From assembly GCA_964526635.1 (NCBI GenBank), contig CAZGLR010000028.1, positions 1-30,833 on the forward strand: a stretch of DNA of 30,833 bases. Reading direction: 5' to 3'. Every line of letters begins with the position of its first letter. Position 1 is the first letter of the stretch. The stretch is from CAZGLR01 sp964526635 (GTDB lineage Bacteria > Zixibacteria > MSB-5A5 > GN15 > JAAZOE01). Below are positions 1 to 8,235 of this stretch, one piece after another. The notes under the pieces were generated by a model, which was given only the letters and a program-made list of their open reading frames with translations, made no database searches and was not told the origin of the DNA. The position numbers and the translations under genes were made by a program.

Positions 1-18
1 GCACTTCCGGTATTGCAA

Positions 19-1380
19 TTAATCGATATTATGCTTTTTCAATTTATTATAGATAACGCGACGGCTGATGCCAAGCAGCCTGGCCGCCTCTTTGCGATTA
101 TTATTTGTCGCTTCCAGTGCCCGAAGCACCATCGTCCGCTCGATTTCCTCTAGCGGGGTGCCGATTTCAAAGGCGACTTTCGTGGGGCTGGGATCGATAT
201 TATGGAATCGTTTCGGCAGATGCTTCGGCTGCAATTCATCCGAGTCGCACATTAATATTGCCCGATGAATGATACTTTTCAGTTCACGAACATTGCCCGG
301 CCAGTCAAACGACTGCATGATTTCCATGAACTCCCGCGATACCCCGACCAGGTCGCGATTATTGGCGCGGCAGTAGGTCGCCACGAACTCATTTACCAGC
401 AGGGGAATATCCTCCGGGCGATGCCGCAGGGGTGGCATATTGATGCGAAAGACATCGAGCCGATAAAATAAATCCTCACGGAATTCACCGCGTTCGACTT
501 TGGCCTCAAGATCGGCGTTGGTCGCGGCAAGAAGACGGGCTGAAGCCGTGATCGCCTGCGAGCCACCCAGACGATGAAATGATTTCTCATCAAGCACACG
601 CAGCAGACTGACCCGGACTTTTTCGTCGATACAATCGATTTCATCAAGAAAAACCGTCCCGTTGCCGGCCCGTTCAAATACTCCCTGATGAGTCTTTATC
701 GCGCCGGAAAACGCACCCTTCTCATGGCCGAACAATTCGCTGGCCACCAGATCCGAGGGAAGCGAACCGAGATTGATGGCGATAAACGGCTCACCGGATC
801 GTTTGCTGCGACGGTGGATGATCTGCGCAGCGAGATCTTTGCCGGTGCCGGTATCGCCCAGAATCAGCACCGGGACTTCCGATTGCGCTACACGCTTGAT
901 GGATCTATACACCTGCTGCATCGATGGCGCCCGCCCGATCAGCATATCGAAACGATCCCCCTGGCCGATTGCTTCGGTTTTCTCGACAACCAGCTTTTGA
1001 TCCCTGAGGGCAGTCTCGATCAATAGCCTCAGTTCATCATCGCTCACCGGCTGCTTGGCGTATTGATACGTCCCCACCTCAAGGGTGGACACCACATTCT
1101 CAAGACTTTCGGGACGGGTTATAAACAGGATTTGCGAACGGGGACTTTCTTTCGCTATCGACTTCACCAGTTTGTCGTTGCTTGATTGATCATTACCCGG
1201 AGTGGCCGAATCGGTGAGAACGATTATATCAAAGGAAGTCCCGCGAACTATCTCGACAAGGTTGGCCGTACCTTTGTGCCAGGCAATGTGCGTCTTTCTG
1301 TCGAGAGATAAATTGCCGATTCGCTCCGATAACTTCTTGTCATCCGAAACGACAGCGATATTCAGCGGATGATCCGACAC
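19..1380 (-). CDS. Sigma-54-dependent response regulator, NtrC family
   Basis: This 453-residue protein should activate sigma-54 RNA polymerase by ATP hydrolysis after phosphorylation by an unidentified kinase. Three domains are visible. A receiver (about 1-125) keeps acidic D13/D14, likely phosphoacceptor D57, T88 and K109. An AAA+ domain (about 145-385) has Walker A GDTGTGKD at 175-182, Walker B VFLDEID and the FYRLDVF and WPGNVREL motifs. A C-terminal Fis-type helix-turn-helix (about 410-453) has EAARLLGISRR. The sigma-54-contacting loop reads GAFSGA rather than GAFTGA, a conservative Thr-to-Ser change. The start is GTG, preceded by AAAGGAG seven bases upstream; the stop is TAA. No histidine kinase gene is adjacent. 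The same-strand upstream neighbour is the six-BON gene, whose own upstream region carries a sigma-54-like promoter, making it a possible target. Family assignment is very secure; signal and targets are unknown. Confidence 0.95.
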   Translation of the reverse strand: MSDHPLNIAVVSDDKKLSERIGNLSLDRKTHIAWHKGTANLVEIVRGTSFDIIVLTDSATPGNDQSSNDKLVKSIAKESPRSQILFITRPESLENVVSTLEVGTYQYAKQPVSDDELRLLIETALRDQKLVVEKTEAIGQGDRFDMLIGRAPSMQQVYRSIKRVAQSEVPVLILGDTGTGKDLAAQIIHRRSKRSGEPFIAINLGSLPSDLVASELFGHEKGAFSGAIKTHQGVFERAGNGTVFLDEIDCIDEKVRVSLLRVLDEKSFHRLGGSQAITASARLLAATNADLEAKVERGEFREDLFYRLDVFRINMPPLRHRPEDIPLLVNEFVATYCRANNRDLVGVSREFMEIMQSFDWPGNVRELKSIIHRAILMCDSDELQPKHLPKRFHNIDPSPTKVAFEIGTPLEEIERTMVLRALEATNNNRKEAARLLGISRRVIYNKLKKHNID

Positions 1381-1717
1381 GCACGCGCTCCTTTCAGATA
1401 TAAACTACTACGCCGGCCCCTGGCGAGAAGATCCATATAAAATTACAGATGACTCTCCAGCTACCGCAGGCAGCCTCAATAGTCTACCATAAAAAAGGGC
1501 GATAGTCAGATAACAGCACGCCAGCTGCTGGTATCAACAGCATCAGAACTAAAACATACCATAAACTGCCGGCCAATGCAAGTACCATTATCCCATCAAG
1601 AACCCGTGCGGTGTTTTAACAGCATCAACATCAATTATTTAGACCACATCAATCCGCATACGAAAACGGGGTCCGGCAGACGCCGAACCCCGTATGTATC
1701 GCCGTGTCTTTTATTAT
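1381..1717. other. Intergenic region between BON gene and sigma-54 activator
   Basis: This 337-bp stretch holds the candidate BON-gene terminator at 1666-1693 and, at its left edge, the ribosome binding site of the activator gene. I see no convincing RNA gene, no conserved small ORF and no good -35/-10 or -24/-12 pair. A short CAGCA/TGCTG inverted repeat near 1514-1530 is weak. Confidence 0.5.
1666..1693 (-). terminator. Candidate rho-independent terminator of the BON gene
   Basis: A 12-bp stem with one wobble or mismatch (left arm 1666-1677, right arm 1682-1693) encloses a four-base loop. It is GC-rich in the middle (GGGGT/ACCCC). On the minus strand it is followed by TTTTCG, a short U tract. 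It lies 25 bp beyond the TAG stop of the BON gene, which fits a terminator separating that gene from the activator. Confidence 0.65.
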
Positions 1718-3298
1718 CTACTTACCCGGCGGCCAGGCCCAGGTGTGGTATTCGACAACCGTATTGTCCGGTGATAGATATGGCCACCGTGGCGGATAGG
1801 GACCATAGTACCGGTACGTCACAGTCAGGTGATTCCGCACATCCTTGGCCCCGGCATCCCAGGCCGCGTCTTCGGCATTGAATCGTTCGCTCCATGTATC
1901 GACATTGCCATCGAGAGTGACCACCCCGCGATCGACATCGACATTGACTTCATCATGCTCCACAAACGGACTCCAGAAAAGCTCATCGCGAACATCTTCC
2001 TTGATTTCCATATCCGGTTTCCAGTTCCAGACATATTCGTAGTCCAGATTATTGGTAACTCCGGTAACACCCTTGACAGTCGACGCTACCTGTTTGGCGA
2101 TAGTCTTTTCGAATGAATTATTGACTATGCCCGATAACGTCACCCGGCCATTGTGGGCATCGACAACGACATCGAAACGCGAAACATACGGATTCTCGCC
2201 GATTGCCTGGCCGACCTGTTCTTCCAGCTCTGAATCCAAGGGTCTCATTTCGGGGCGTATTTTCAGATGATTCTTCACCCGCCAGACACCAACCGTATTG
2301 CGGGCGTCCTGTTCAGCCGCCTGCTTGGCCCGGAGATTACTGACCACGCCGGTCAAAGTAACAGTGCCATCGTCAACTGTCACTTCCGGATTAAATGAGT
2401 AAAGACGCGGATCATACAGAAAGGCATCCTTTACCGCGCTTTTAATCTCCTCGTCGGTTCGGGTCACATAGGTCGACTTGCGGCGCATATCATCCCGCAT
2501 CCACCAGCGAATTTCGATATCATCGGCTTCCACCGATGTCACCCCGCTGACCCAGGCGTCGGCCACCGCACGGTTCTTTTCGGTCAGGCTTCCGACCGTG
2601 CCCTCGAGCTGAACGCGGCCGTCATAGACATCAATCTTCAGCAATTTGTCATCGACGCGAACATCATTGGCCAGACGTTTTTCGATTTCGGCAAGTATTT
2701 CCGAATCGGGGCGATCCATATCATAGTCTATTGTGGTATTATTTTCGACACCGCGAACACCGGTGACATTTTTGACAACCGTCGCCGATAACTGCTTTTC
2801 CTGCCAGGAATCGACTGTGCCGGTCAGGGCAACGATGCCGTCGGTAACAGTTGTTTCAATTTCATAGGCGTCGGCGACCGGGTCCTCGAGGATCACTTCG
2901 CGGACAGCATCCTGCAATTCACTGTCGCTGCGATTCTTATCGGGATTCACCTCGATCCGATTAACAACAGCACGAACACCGACAGTTGCCGAAGCCAACG
3001 TCGCAGCCCGTTCTTTGGCCAGAATACTGTTGGCATCACCGGTCAATGTGACGATGCCATCGAACGTCTCAATATCAATATCATTGGCATTCACCGCATC
3101 ATCTATCCACAGATCAGTTTCAATCGCATCAGTGATATCAATATCTTCGACCGATTCCTGATCCTGCGCAGCCAGAGGAGCGGTCAGCAGAAAGCCCAGG
3201 GTAAAGAAAGCAATCAGAGCCAGACGAAACATGTGCCGACTGCTTAATACCGCCCGTTCTTGCCCAAGCGGTTGAACCAACTTGATATGCATAGGCAT
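1718..3298 (-). CDS. Exported protein with six BON domains
   Basis: BON domains (as in OsmY) are thought to bind phospholipid or envelope surfaces and are often osmotic-stress linked. This 526-residue protein has a signal peptide with a long charged n-region, a hydrophobic core at about 24-40 and a probable cleavage after PLAAQ. It then shows six consecutive BON units at roughly 50-120, 121-192, 193-275, 276-347, 348-420 and 421-495. Each starts with an acidic (S/D)xELxxxV-type helix and contains the hallmark DGxVTLxGxV strand. The C-terminus is rich in Trp, Tyr and Pro. OsmY has two BON units, so six is a long array. The start at 3298 is supported by AAGGAG seven bases upstream; an internal Met at 3232 would also give a signal peptide but lacks a good ribosome site. 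A sigma-54-like promoter lies about 100 bp upstream. A periplasmic stress role is inferred. Confidence 0.9.
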   Translation of the reverse strand: MPMHIKLVQPLGQERAVLSSRHMFRLALIAFFTLGFLLTAPLAAQDQESVEDIDITDAIETDLWIDDAVNANDIDIETFDGIVTLTGDANSILAKERAATLASATVGVRAVVNRIEVNPDKNRSDSELQDAVREVILEDPVADAYEIETTVTDGIVALTGTVDSWQEKQLSATVVKNVTGVRGVENNTTIDYDMDRPDSEILAEIEKRLANDVRVDDKLLKIDVYDGRVQLEGTVGSLTEKNRAVADAWVSGVTSVEADDIEIRWWMRDDMRRKSTYVTRTDEEIKSAVKDAFLYDPRLYSFNPEVTVDDGTVTLTGVVSNLRAKQAAEQDARNTVGVWRVKNHLKIRPEMRPLDSELEEQVGQAIGENPYVSRFDVVVDAHNGRVTLSGIVNNSFEKTIAKQVASTVKGVTGVTNNLDYEYVWNWKPDMEIKEDVRDELFWSPFVEHDEVNVDVDRGVVTLDGNVDTWSERFNAEDAAWDAGAKDVRNHLTVTYRYYGPYPPRWPYLSPDNTVVEYHTWAWPPGK

Positions 3299-3632
3299 CT
3301 TGCTTCTCCTTTCTTCTCATTCATATGTTCCGAGAGGCTTCAGGCAGTTACAATGTCATACACAACACCCCTCATATATTTTTTCTGTGTCATTCTACCA
3401 ACAAGAACCATGCCAAGTGTAGAAACCGGCTATGTTCGCCTTGCAACGTGTACCCTAAGTTACAGTTAGTTATAACGTTCAGCTGATTGCGACAGGATCC
3501 AGGCTTTCGTGATGATGGCAAAATTCGATAGCATTCGTGTGTGAAAGGGTGGTACAGAATAACCTCCCCCAATTGAAACACAATATAGCTCAAGCGCTTG
3601 ACAATTTAAATATCAGGATGTACCGTCACGAT
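3299..3632. other. Divergent promoter region, BON gene / trmO
   Basis: This 334-bp region separates divergent genes. It contains the sigma-54-like site for the BON gene at 3401-3416. On the plus side TTGACA at 3598-3603 has no acceptable -10 box before trmO. An open frame beginning at GTG 3537 runs into trmO but is probably untranslated leader. Confidence 0.5.
3401..3416 (-). promoter_or_regulatory. Sigma-54-like -24/-12 promoter of the BON gene
   Basis: Read on the minus strand the site is TTGGCATGGTTCTTGT. Against the known sigma-54 consensus TGGCACG-N4-TTGC it matches TGGCA, the following G, and TTG of the -12 box, with GG-to-GT spacing of ten bases (consensus GG-to-GC, ten). The expected start point is near 3390, giving a leader of about 90 nt to the ATG at 3298. 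Confidence 0.6.
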
Positions 3633-4115
3633 ATGACGGCAATCACATTTCAATCGATCGGTGTCATTCATACGCCGTTTACTGACAAAAAAAATATGCC
3701 GATCCAGCCCAAAGGCGGAACGGATATACGCGCCACAGTCGAGGTGTTTGAACCCTACTGCGATGCCCTGGCGGATCTCGATGGCTTCTCGCATGTCATT
3801 CTGCTGTACTATCTTCACCAAAGCAGCGGTTACAATCTGCGCGTGGTGCCGTTTCTCGATACCGAGGAACGCGGCCTGTTTGCTACCCGGGCCCCTCGGC
3901 GACCCAACCCGATTGGTCTCTCAGTCGTGCAACTGAATAGCATCGACAACAGCATACTCCATATCCAGAATATCGACATACTCGATGGCACGCCCTTGCT
4001 GGATATCAAGCCATATGTGCCCGAATTCGATTCGCCGGCTGACATTCGTCTGGGCTGGCTTGAACATGTCTCCAAGAACGCCGGCCGGCACCGTTCGGAT
4101 AATCGTTTTGATTGA
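3633..4115 (+). CDS. trmO: tRNA (N6-threonylcarbamoyladenosine(37)-N6)-methyltransferase TrmO
   Basis: TrmO methylates t6A at position 37 of certain ANN-decoding tRNAs using SAM, tuning codon-anticodon pairing. The 160-residue product begins with the family's start-of-domain signature (FQSIGVIHTPF). It contains the highly conserved block ATRAPRRPNPIGLSVVQL and the downstream segment DILDGTPLLDIKPYVPEFD, both diagnostic of the UPF0066/TrmO beta-barrel. This is the short bacterial form without the C-terminal extension seen in E. coli. The open frame extends to GTG 3537 and ATG 3618, but the domain begins right after ATG 3633, so I prefer 3633; no start has a strong ribosome site. The CDF gene follows 174 bp downstream on the same strand. 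Confidence 0.92.
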   Translation: MTAITFQSIGVIHTPFTDKKNMPIQPKGGTDIRATVEVFEPYCDALADLDGFSHVILLYYLHQSSGYNLRVVPFLDTEERGLFATRAPRRPNPIGLSVVQLNSIDNSILHIQNIDILDGTPLLDIKPYVPEFDSPADIRLGWLEHVSKNAGRHRSDNRFD

Positions 4116-4289
4116 GCAGACGCCCGCGGGCTGACGGCAACCACAGCCGCTGTGAATAAACATCGGCCTAATTGCTGACGATATCTCTTCGTATCACCAT
4201 AATTGGAGAGATGAAAACAGCAACCGGCAGATAATAATCGCCGGGATGACAGCAGACCATTATCGACGGTGGAATATACAGGCAGATAG

Positions 4290-5201
4290 ATGACTCACAG
4301 CCATAATCATACCCATACTCCCACCCGCCGCTGGGGCACAGCTTTTACGATTGGTATCGGTCTGAACGTCGCCTTTGTGGTTATTGAGGTGGTCTATGGC
4401 CTTCGCGCTAATTCATCGGCCCTGTTGGCCGATGCCGGGCACAATGCCAGCGATGTCCTCAGCCTGGTCTTTGCCTGGGCCGCAATCCATTTTGCCGCGC
4501 GCACCCCCGGCGGGCGATATACCTATGGCCTCCGCCGGACGACCATCCTGGCCTCGATCCTCAATGCTCTTTTGATTATTGTCGCAGCCGGTATCATCAC
4601 CTGGGATGCCCTCGGAAAATTCCGTCATCCCCCCGAAGTCGCCGGTATGACGATCGTGATTGTCGCCGGTATCGGCGTGATAATCAACACGATCACCGCC
4701 CTGCTGTTCATGCGGGGACAGCGGCATGATCTCAACATCAAGGGCGCTTTTTTGCATATGGCCGCCGATGCCGCCGTATCCCTGGGCGTTGTCATAGCCG
4801 GACTTGCAATTCGCTTCACCGGCGCGATGTGGATTGATCCGGTTATCAGCCTTGTTATTGTGCTGGTAATTCTCTATGGCACCTGGGGATTATTGCGGGA
4901 TTCGGTCAACCTGGCCCTCGACGCCGTACCCAAAGCGGTTGATCTCAGCCAGGTACGGAAATTTCTGGAATCGCAGCATGGTATCGTTTCGGTTCATGAT
5001 CTGCATGTCTGGGGTATGAGTACGACCGAAACCGCCATGACCGCTCACCTGGTGGCGCCCGATGGCGTCGCCGATGATTTCGTCTTTGCCATTCAGCAGG
5101 AACTCGGCAGCCGTTTTGGTATTCACCATACCACCATACAAATCGAAGCCAGAGACGGCACCGAAATCTGTCCCGGCGGTGACTGCGGTCACGCCCTCTA
5201 A
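4290..5201 (+). CDS. Cation diffusion facilitator, probable zinc efflux transporter
   Basis: CDF proteins export Zn2+ or related divalent ions from the cytoplasm in exchange for protons. The 303-residue product has a His-rich N-terminus (HSHNHTHT), six hydrophobic segments between about 15 and 205, and a cytoplasmic C-terminal domain of about 90 residues. The two intramembrane metal-site motifs are intact as HxxxD pairs: H51/D55 (with D48) and H156/D160. The HxxxD arrangement at both sites is typical of zinc-type CDF proteins of the CzcD/ZitB group. The tail is CPGGDCGH, a possible extra metal ligand. Length is normal for the family. The ribosome site is weak (AGG about eight bases upstream). 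It lies between trmO and a sigma-54 activator on the same strand with no obvious functional link. Confidence 0.93.
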   Translation: MTHSHNHTHTPTRRWGTAFTIGIGLNVAFVVIEVVYGLRANSSALLADAGHNASDVLSLVFAWAAIHFAARTPGGRYTYGLRRTTILASILNALLIIVAAGIITWDALGKFRHPPEVAGMTIVIVAGIGVIINTITALLFMRGQRHDLNIKGAFLHMAADAAVSLGVVIAGLAIRFTGAMWIDPVISLVIVLVILYGTWGLLRDSVNLALDAVPKAVDLSQVRKFLESQHGIVSVHDLHVWGMSTTETAMTAHLVAPDGVADDFVFAIQQELGSRFGIHHTTIQIEARDGTEICPGGDCGHAL

Positions 5202-5220
5202 ATTGAATTACTCCACCTGA

Positions 5221-5254
5221 TCTTCAATTATTATATGGACTGATATAATCCATA
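5221..5254 (+). promoter_or_regulatory. Candidate sigma-70-type promoter with overlapping inverted repeat
   Basis: A perfect TATAAT lies at 5244-5249, 17 bases after a poor -35 (TCTTCA, 5221-5226). Arms TATGGA (5234-5239) and TCCATA (5249-5254), nine bases apart, flank the -10 box and could form an operator. Initiation near 5256 would leave only about ten bases before ATG 5266, so ATG 5296 may be the real start. Confidence 0.45.
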
Positions 5255-5265
5255 ATTTTGCTTGT

Positions 5266-7263
5266 ATGTTAGACCGTCTTACCTATATTAATGATATGAG
5301 TCGGGCAAGGAAAGAAACCGGTCAAGCGGCGGCACCCAGCCGGGCCATTGACGGTCATTCTGAAGACACTGTGATCCGTCGTATTCTCGAGGGCACCGCC
5401 CCGGAAACAGGCGCCGAGTTTTTCAATATCCTGGTGAAAAATCTGGCGCTGGTGCTTGACACCGCCGGCGCCTGGGTGACCGAATACGTACCTGATCATC
5501 ATCGACTGCGATCGAAGGCGTTCTAGTTCGCCGGCAATTACATCCACGATTATGAGTACGATATCGTCAACACCCCATGTGAACTGGTCATCAATGACCG
5601 GACATTGATCCATATTCCTGATGAAATCACCCTGCACTTCCCGCATGATCCCGATCTGAAACCGTTGAACGCCGTCAGCTACATGGCGATGCCGTTGTTC
5701 AATAACAATAAAAACACCGTTATTGGCCATCTGGCCATTCTCGATACCAAACCGATGCCCAAACGGCCCCGCTATGAAGAGCTTTTTCGCATTTTTGCCG
5801 CCCGCGCCGGTGCCGAACTGCGCCGTATTCGGGCAGAGCGGGAAGCCCGGGAGAAGCAAGAACAGTTAAGTCGCCTGTTCGAAAGCGCTCTCGATGCTAT
5901 CCTGGAGCTGGACAATCAATTGAAAGTGATTCGTGGAAACTGCGCTGCCGAAAGAACATTTAAAATATCGCGGGAAGAGTTATCCGGCATCCCGCTGCAG
6001 GATATTCTCGATACTGCCGGCGTCGGCAAAATCCGCATGCTCATCAAAAGTCAAAACGACAATACCCGGACGTCCAGTGGATCATGGATTCCCGGAGGCC
6101 TGAATGCCATAAATGGCGATGGTGAGCTATTTCCAGTCGAAGGAAGCCTCTCGCAATATGAGCACAATGGCAATACATTCCATACCCTCATACTCCGGGA
6201 TGTGAACGAAAAACTTGCCGCCGAACACCGGATCCATTCTCTCCAGAGCCAGACTGAATACCTGCGGGCGGAACTCGATGCTGTTCATAATTTCCGGCAG
6301 ATCATCGGCACATCGCCCGCACTTACGGCCGCCCTGAAGTCGGTACGCCAGGTCGCCGGGACCGACGCCACAGTATTAATTCACGGTGAAACCGGGACCG
6401 GCAAGGAATTGATTGCGCGCGCAGTACACGATGAAAGCCGGCGGAGCGAGCAGCCATTGATCAAAGTCAATTGCGCCGCGATACCATCGACACTGATCGA
6501 AAGCGAATTTTTCGGCCATGCAAAGGGCGCCTTTACCGGGGCGACCGAGAAACGTGAGGGCCGCTTTGCGCTTGCCGATGGCGGCACGATTTTTCTCGAT
6601 GAAATTGGAGAACTCCCCCTCGATGTGCAGGCCAAGCTCCTGCGTGTTATCCAGGAGGGAGAATTCGAGCCGGTCGGCAGTTCCAAAACATGCCGCGTCG
6701 ATGTTCGCATTATCGCGGCTACCAATCGCGATCTCTTGCACGCCTCGGCCGATGGGACATTCCGCGAGGATCTGTATTATCGTCTCAATGTATTTCCCAT
6801 CGTCGTTCCCCCCCTGCGCGATCGCGGCGATGATATCATACTGCTGGCCGAGGCCTTCGCAAAATCATTCAGCCAGAAAATCGGACGGCCCGCGGCGGCA
6901 TTGTCGCACACCTGCCGGGAATGCCTGATGGCCTATTCCTGGCCGGGGAATGTCCGCGAACTGCAAAACGTGATAGAACGGGCTGTTATTATCGCCCACG
7001 ACGGCATCCTCAATGTCGCCGAGATACTGCCGCAGACGATGCCGCCTGCGGGGCATACAGCGGATGCAAACGGTCATGAGAGCAATGCACCCATCTTGAC
7101 AATTGATCAAATGCGTGATATGGAAATACGCAATATCAGACGGGCACTTGATACGGCACAATGGAAAATATCAGGCCCCGATGGCGCCGCTGCACTCTTG
7201 GGCATACCGCCATCCACACTTGCTTCCCGTATGAAAGCGCTGGATATATCCAGGTCCGCCTGA
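5266..7263 (+). pseudogene. GAF-PAS-AAA+-Fis sigma-54 activator interrupted by one in-frame TAG
   Basis: The frame is continuous from 5266 to 7263 except for TAG at 5524-5526. Order: GAF domain (about 5380-5830, so the stop lies inside it), a linker helix, PAS domain (about 5860-6220), AAA+ sigma-54 interaction domain (Walker A GETGTGKE at 6385-6408, canonical GAFTGA at 6526-6543, FLDEIGELP, WPGNVREL), and a C-terminal Fis-type helix-turn-helix. This is FhlA-like architecture: activity would be set by a small ligand on the GAF/PAS sensors, not by a receiver. Around the stop the protein reads SKAF*FAGNYIHDYEYD then NTPCE; GAF domains of this class normally carry Trp at that place, so TGG to TAG is the simplest explanation. 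The rest shows no decay. It could be a real nonsense allele, a sequence error, or a suppressed stop. Start could be 5266 or 5296; neither has a good ribosome site. It directly precedes osmC. Confidence 0.9.
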
Positions 7264-7301
7264 TTACACCTCCGACACTTCGATAGTCGCGATAACTCGT
7301 T

Positions 7302-7319
7302 AATCTCTCTCGCGAGATT
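7302..7319. promoter_or_regulatory. Candidate upstream activator site of osmC
   Basis: AATCTC and GAGATT form a 6-bp inverted repeat with a six-base spacer; the same segment holds the perfect 10-bp palindrome TCTCGCGAGA (7308-7317). It sits about 95-110 bp upstream of the sigma-54-like -24 box before osmC, where activator enhancer sites usually lie. The assignment to the adjacent activator is inferred. Confidence 0.4.
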
Positions 7320-7409
7320 TCGCTTTTCACGATATCTCGACACCCCGTTGCAAGTTGTTCGTTGCTGTCATTCCTATATATAGCAACAGGTTGTATGCTA
7401 TTTTCAGTT

Positions 7410-7425
7410 TTGGCACACCATCTGT
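7410..7425 (+). promoter_or_regulatory. Sigma-54-like -24/-12 promoter of osmC
   Basis: The site TTGGCACACCATCTGT has a perfect TGGCAC -24 element. The -12 element is CTGT against consensus TTGC, with GG-to-GT spacing of ten bases as required. The predicted start is near 7436, about 60 nt before the osmC ATG. Its position directly after a sigma-54 activator gene supports the call; the imperfect -12 box is the weakness. Confidence 0.55.
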
Positions 7426-7494
7426 TATTCCCTTCTGACAGAACAAAAAATAAACAACGCAGCAACCAATAACTAACTAACGGAGGATGAAACA

Positions 7495-8061
7495 ATGCAG
7501 AAGATGGAAACCAAAACCGTGAATGGCGTCAATGTCGACAAGCTGTTCGAAACGATCAACGCGATCAAAGACAACCCGGTCATCGCCAAGTTCAAATTCA
7601 GCCTTGAAAATGAATGGATGGACTGCGGTCACAATCGTTCGATGATTAAAGGCTTCCATGGCGCCTGCGAAGACATTGATCATGCTCAGACATTTATGCT
7701 GGACGCCGACGAACCGGCCATCCTGCTGGGTATGGACAAGGGTCCCAATCCGGTCGAATATCTGCTCAAAGCCCTGGCCGGCTGTGTTACCAGCGCAATT
7801 GTCTACCATGCCGCAGCCCGCGGTATCAAAATCGAAGAGATGGAAACGACTGTATCGGGTAACATCGACCTGCAGGGTTTCCTCGGCATTCGCGACGATG
7901 TTCGCAACGGCTACGAAAGCATCAAAATGAACTACCGCATCAAGGCCGATGTCGACGATGATCAGCTTCAGGAGCTTTGCCAGCTCGGCCCGATGTATTC
8001 ACCAGTTTTCAACTCGGTGACCCAGGGCGTGCCGGTAATGGTCAACTGCGAGCGGAAATAG
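7495..8061 (+). CDS. OsmC family protein
   Basis: OsmC/Ohr proteins are cytoplasmic thiol peroxidases acting on organic hydroperoxides, and many are stress induced. The 188-residue product carries the family core from about residue 60. This includes GMDKGPNPVEYLLKALAGC, the buried helix with C97 (LAGCVTSA), and the C-terminal YSPVFNSV strand-turn. C97 matches the peroxidatic cysteine position. The second classical cysteine (CPYS-type in OsmC) is not in its usual place; C162 lies six residues before YSPV and may or may not substitute, so peroxidase activity is not certain. The N-terminal 55 residues are an extension. An excellent ribosome site (CGGAGG) precedes the ATG. A sigma-54-like promoter lies upstream and a strong terminator downstream, so this is a single-gene unit, probably controlled by the adjacent activator. 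Confidence 0.92.
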   Translation: MQKMETKTVNGVNVDKLFETINAIKDNPVIAKFKFSLENEWMDCGHNRSMIKGFHGACEDIDHAQTFMLDADEPAILLGMDKGPNPVEYLLKALAGCVTSAIVYHAAARGIKIEEMETTVSGNIDLQGFLGIRDDVRNGYESIKMNYRIKADVDDDQLQELCQLGPMYSPVFNSVTQGVPVMVNCERK

Positions 8062-8100
8062 CGACATGATGTGCTTTCACGGACCAGCCAACCATTAACA

Positions 8101-8139
8101 AAAACAGGCGGTCGAATCTATCGGCCGCCTGTTTTCTAT
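8101..8139 (+). terminator. Strong rho-independent terminator of osmC
   Basis: A 15-bp stem (8101-8115 with 8121-8135, one G-U pair) encloses a five-base loop and runs into TTTTCTATT. The core CAGGCGG/CCGCCTG is GC-rich. It begins 39 bp after the osmC TAG stop. Confidence 0.92.
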
Positions 8140-8154
8140 TGTCAGGAGATTAGG

Positions 8155-8182
8155 ATTGCTCAACATTATAGTACTGAGCAAT
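8155..8182. repeat. Perfect 8-bp inverted repeat between osmC and mgtC-like gene
   Basis: ATTGCTCA (8155-8162) and TGAGCAAT (8175-8182) are perfect complements with a 12-base spacer. It lies in the convergent gap about 55 bp beyond the stop of the MgtC-like gene. No U tract follows on the minus strand, so it is either a weak terminator or a protein site. Confidence 0.4.
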
Positions 8183-8235
8183 GCTGCCGTCGCTATGGGC
8201 AAACCACGGCCGTTTTCGTTCTGCTCCACATTATC

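Noticed and set aside
5524..5526. TAG as a generally recoded sense codon
   Set aside because: At least four neighbouring genes end in TAG at the expected protein end, two of them followed by a terminator or the next gene's start.
5605..7263. Independent gene starting at TTG 5605
   Set aside because: It begins in the middle of a GAF domain, has no ribosome site, and the same frame continues upstream across a single TAG to the rest of the domain.
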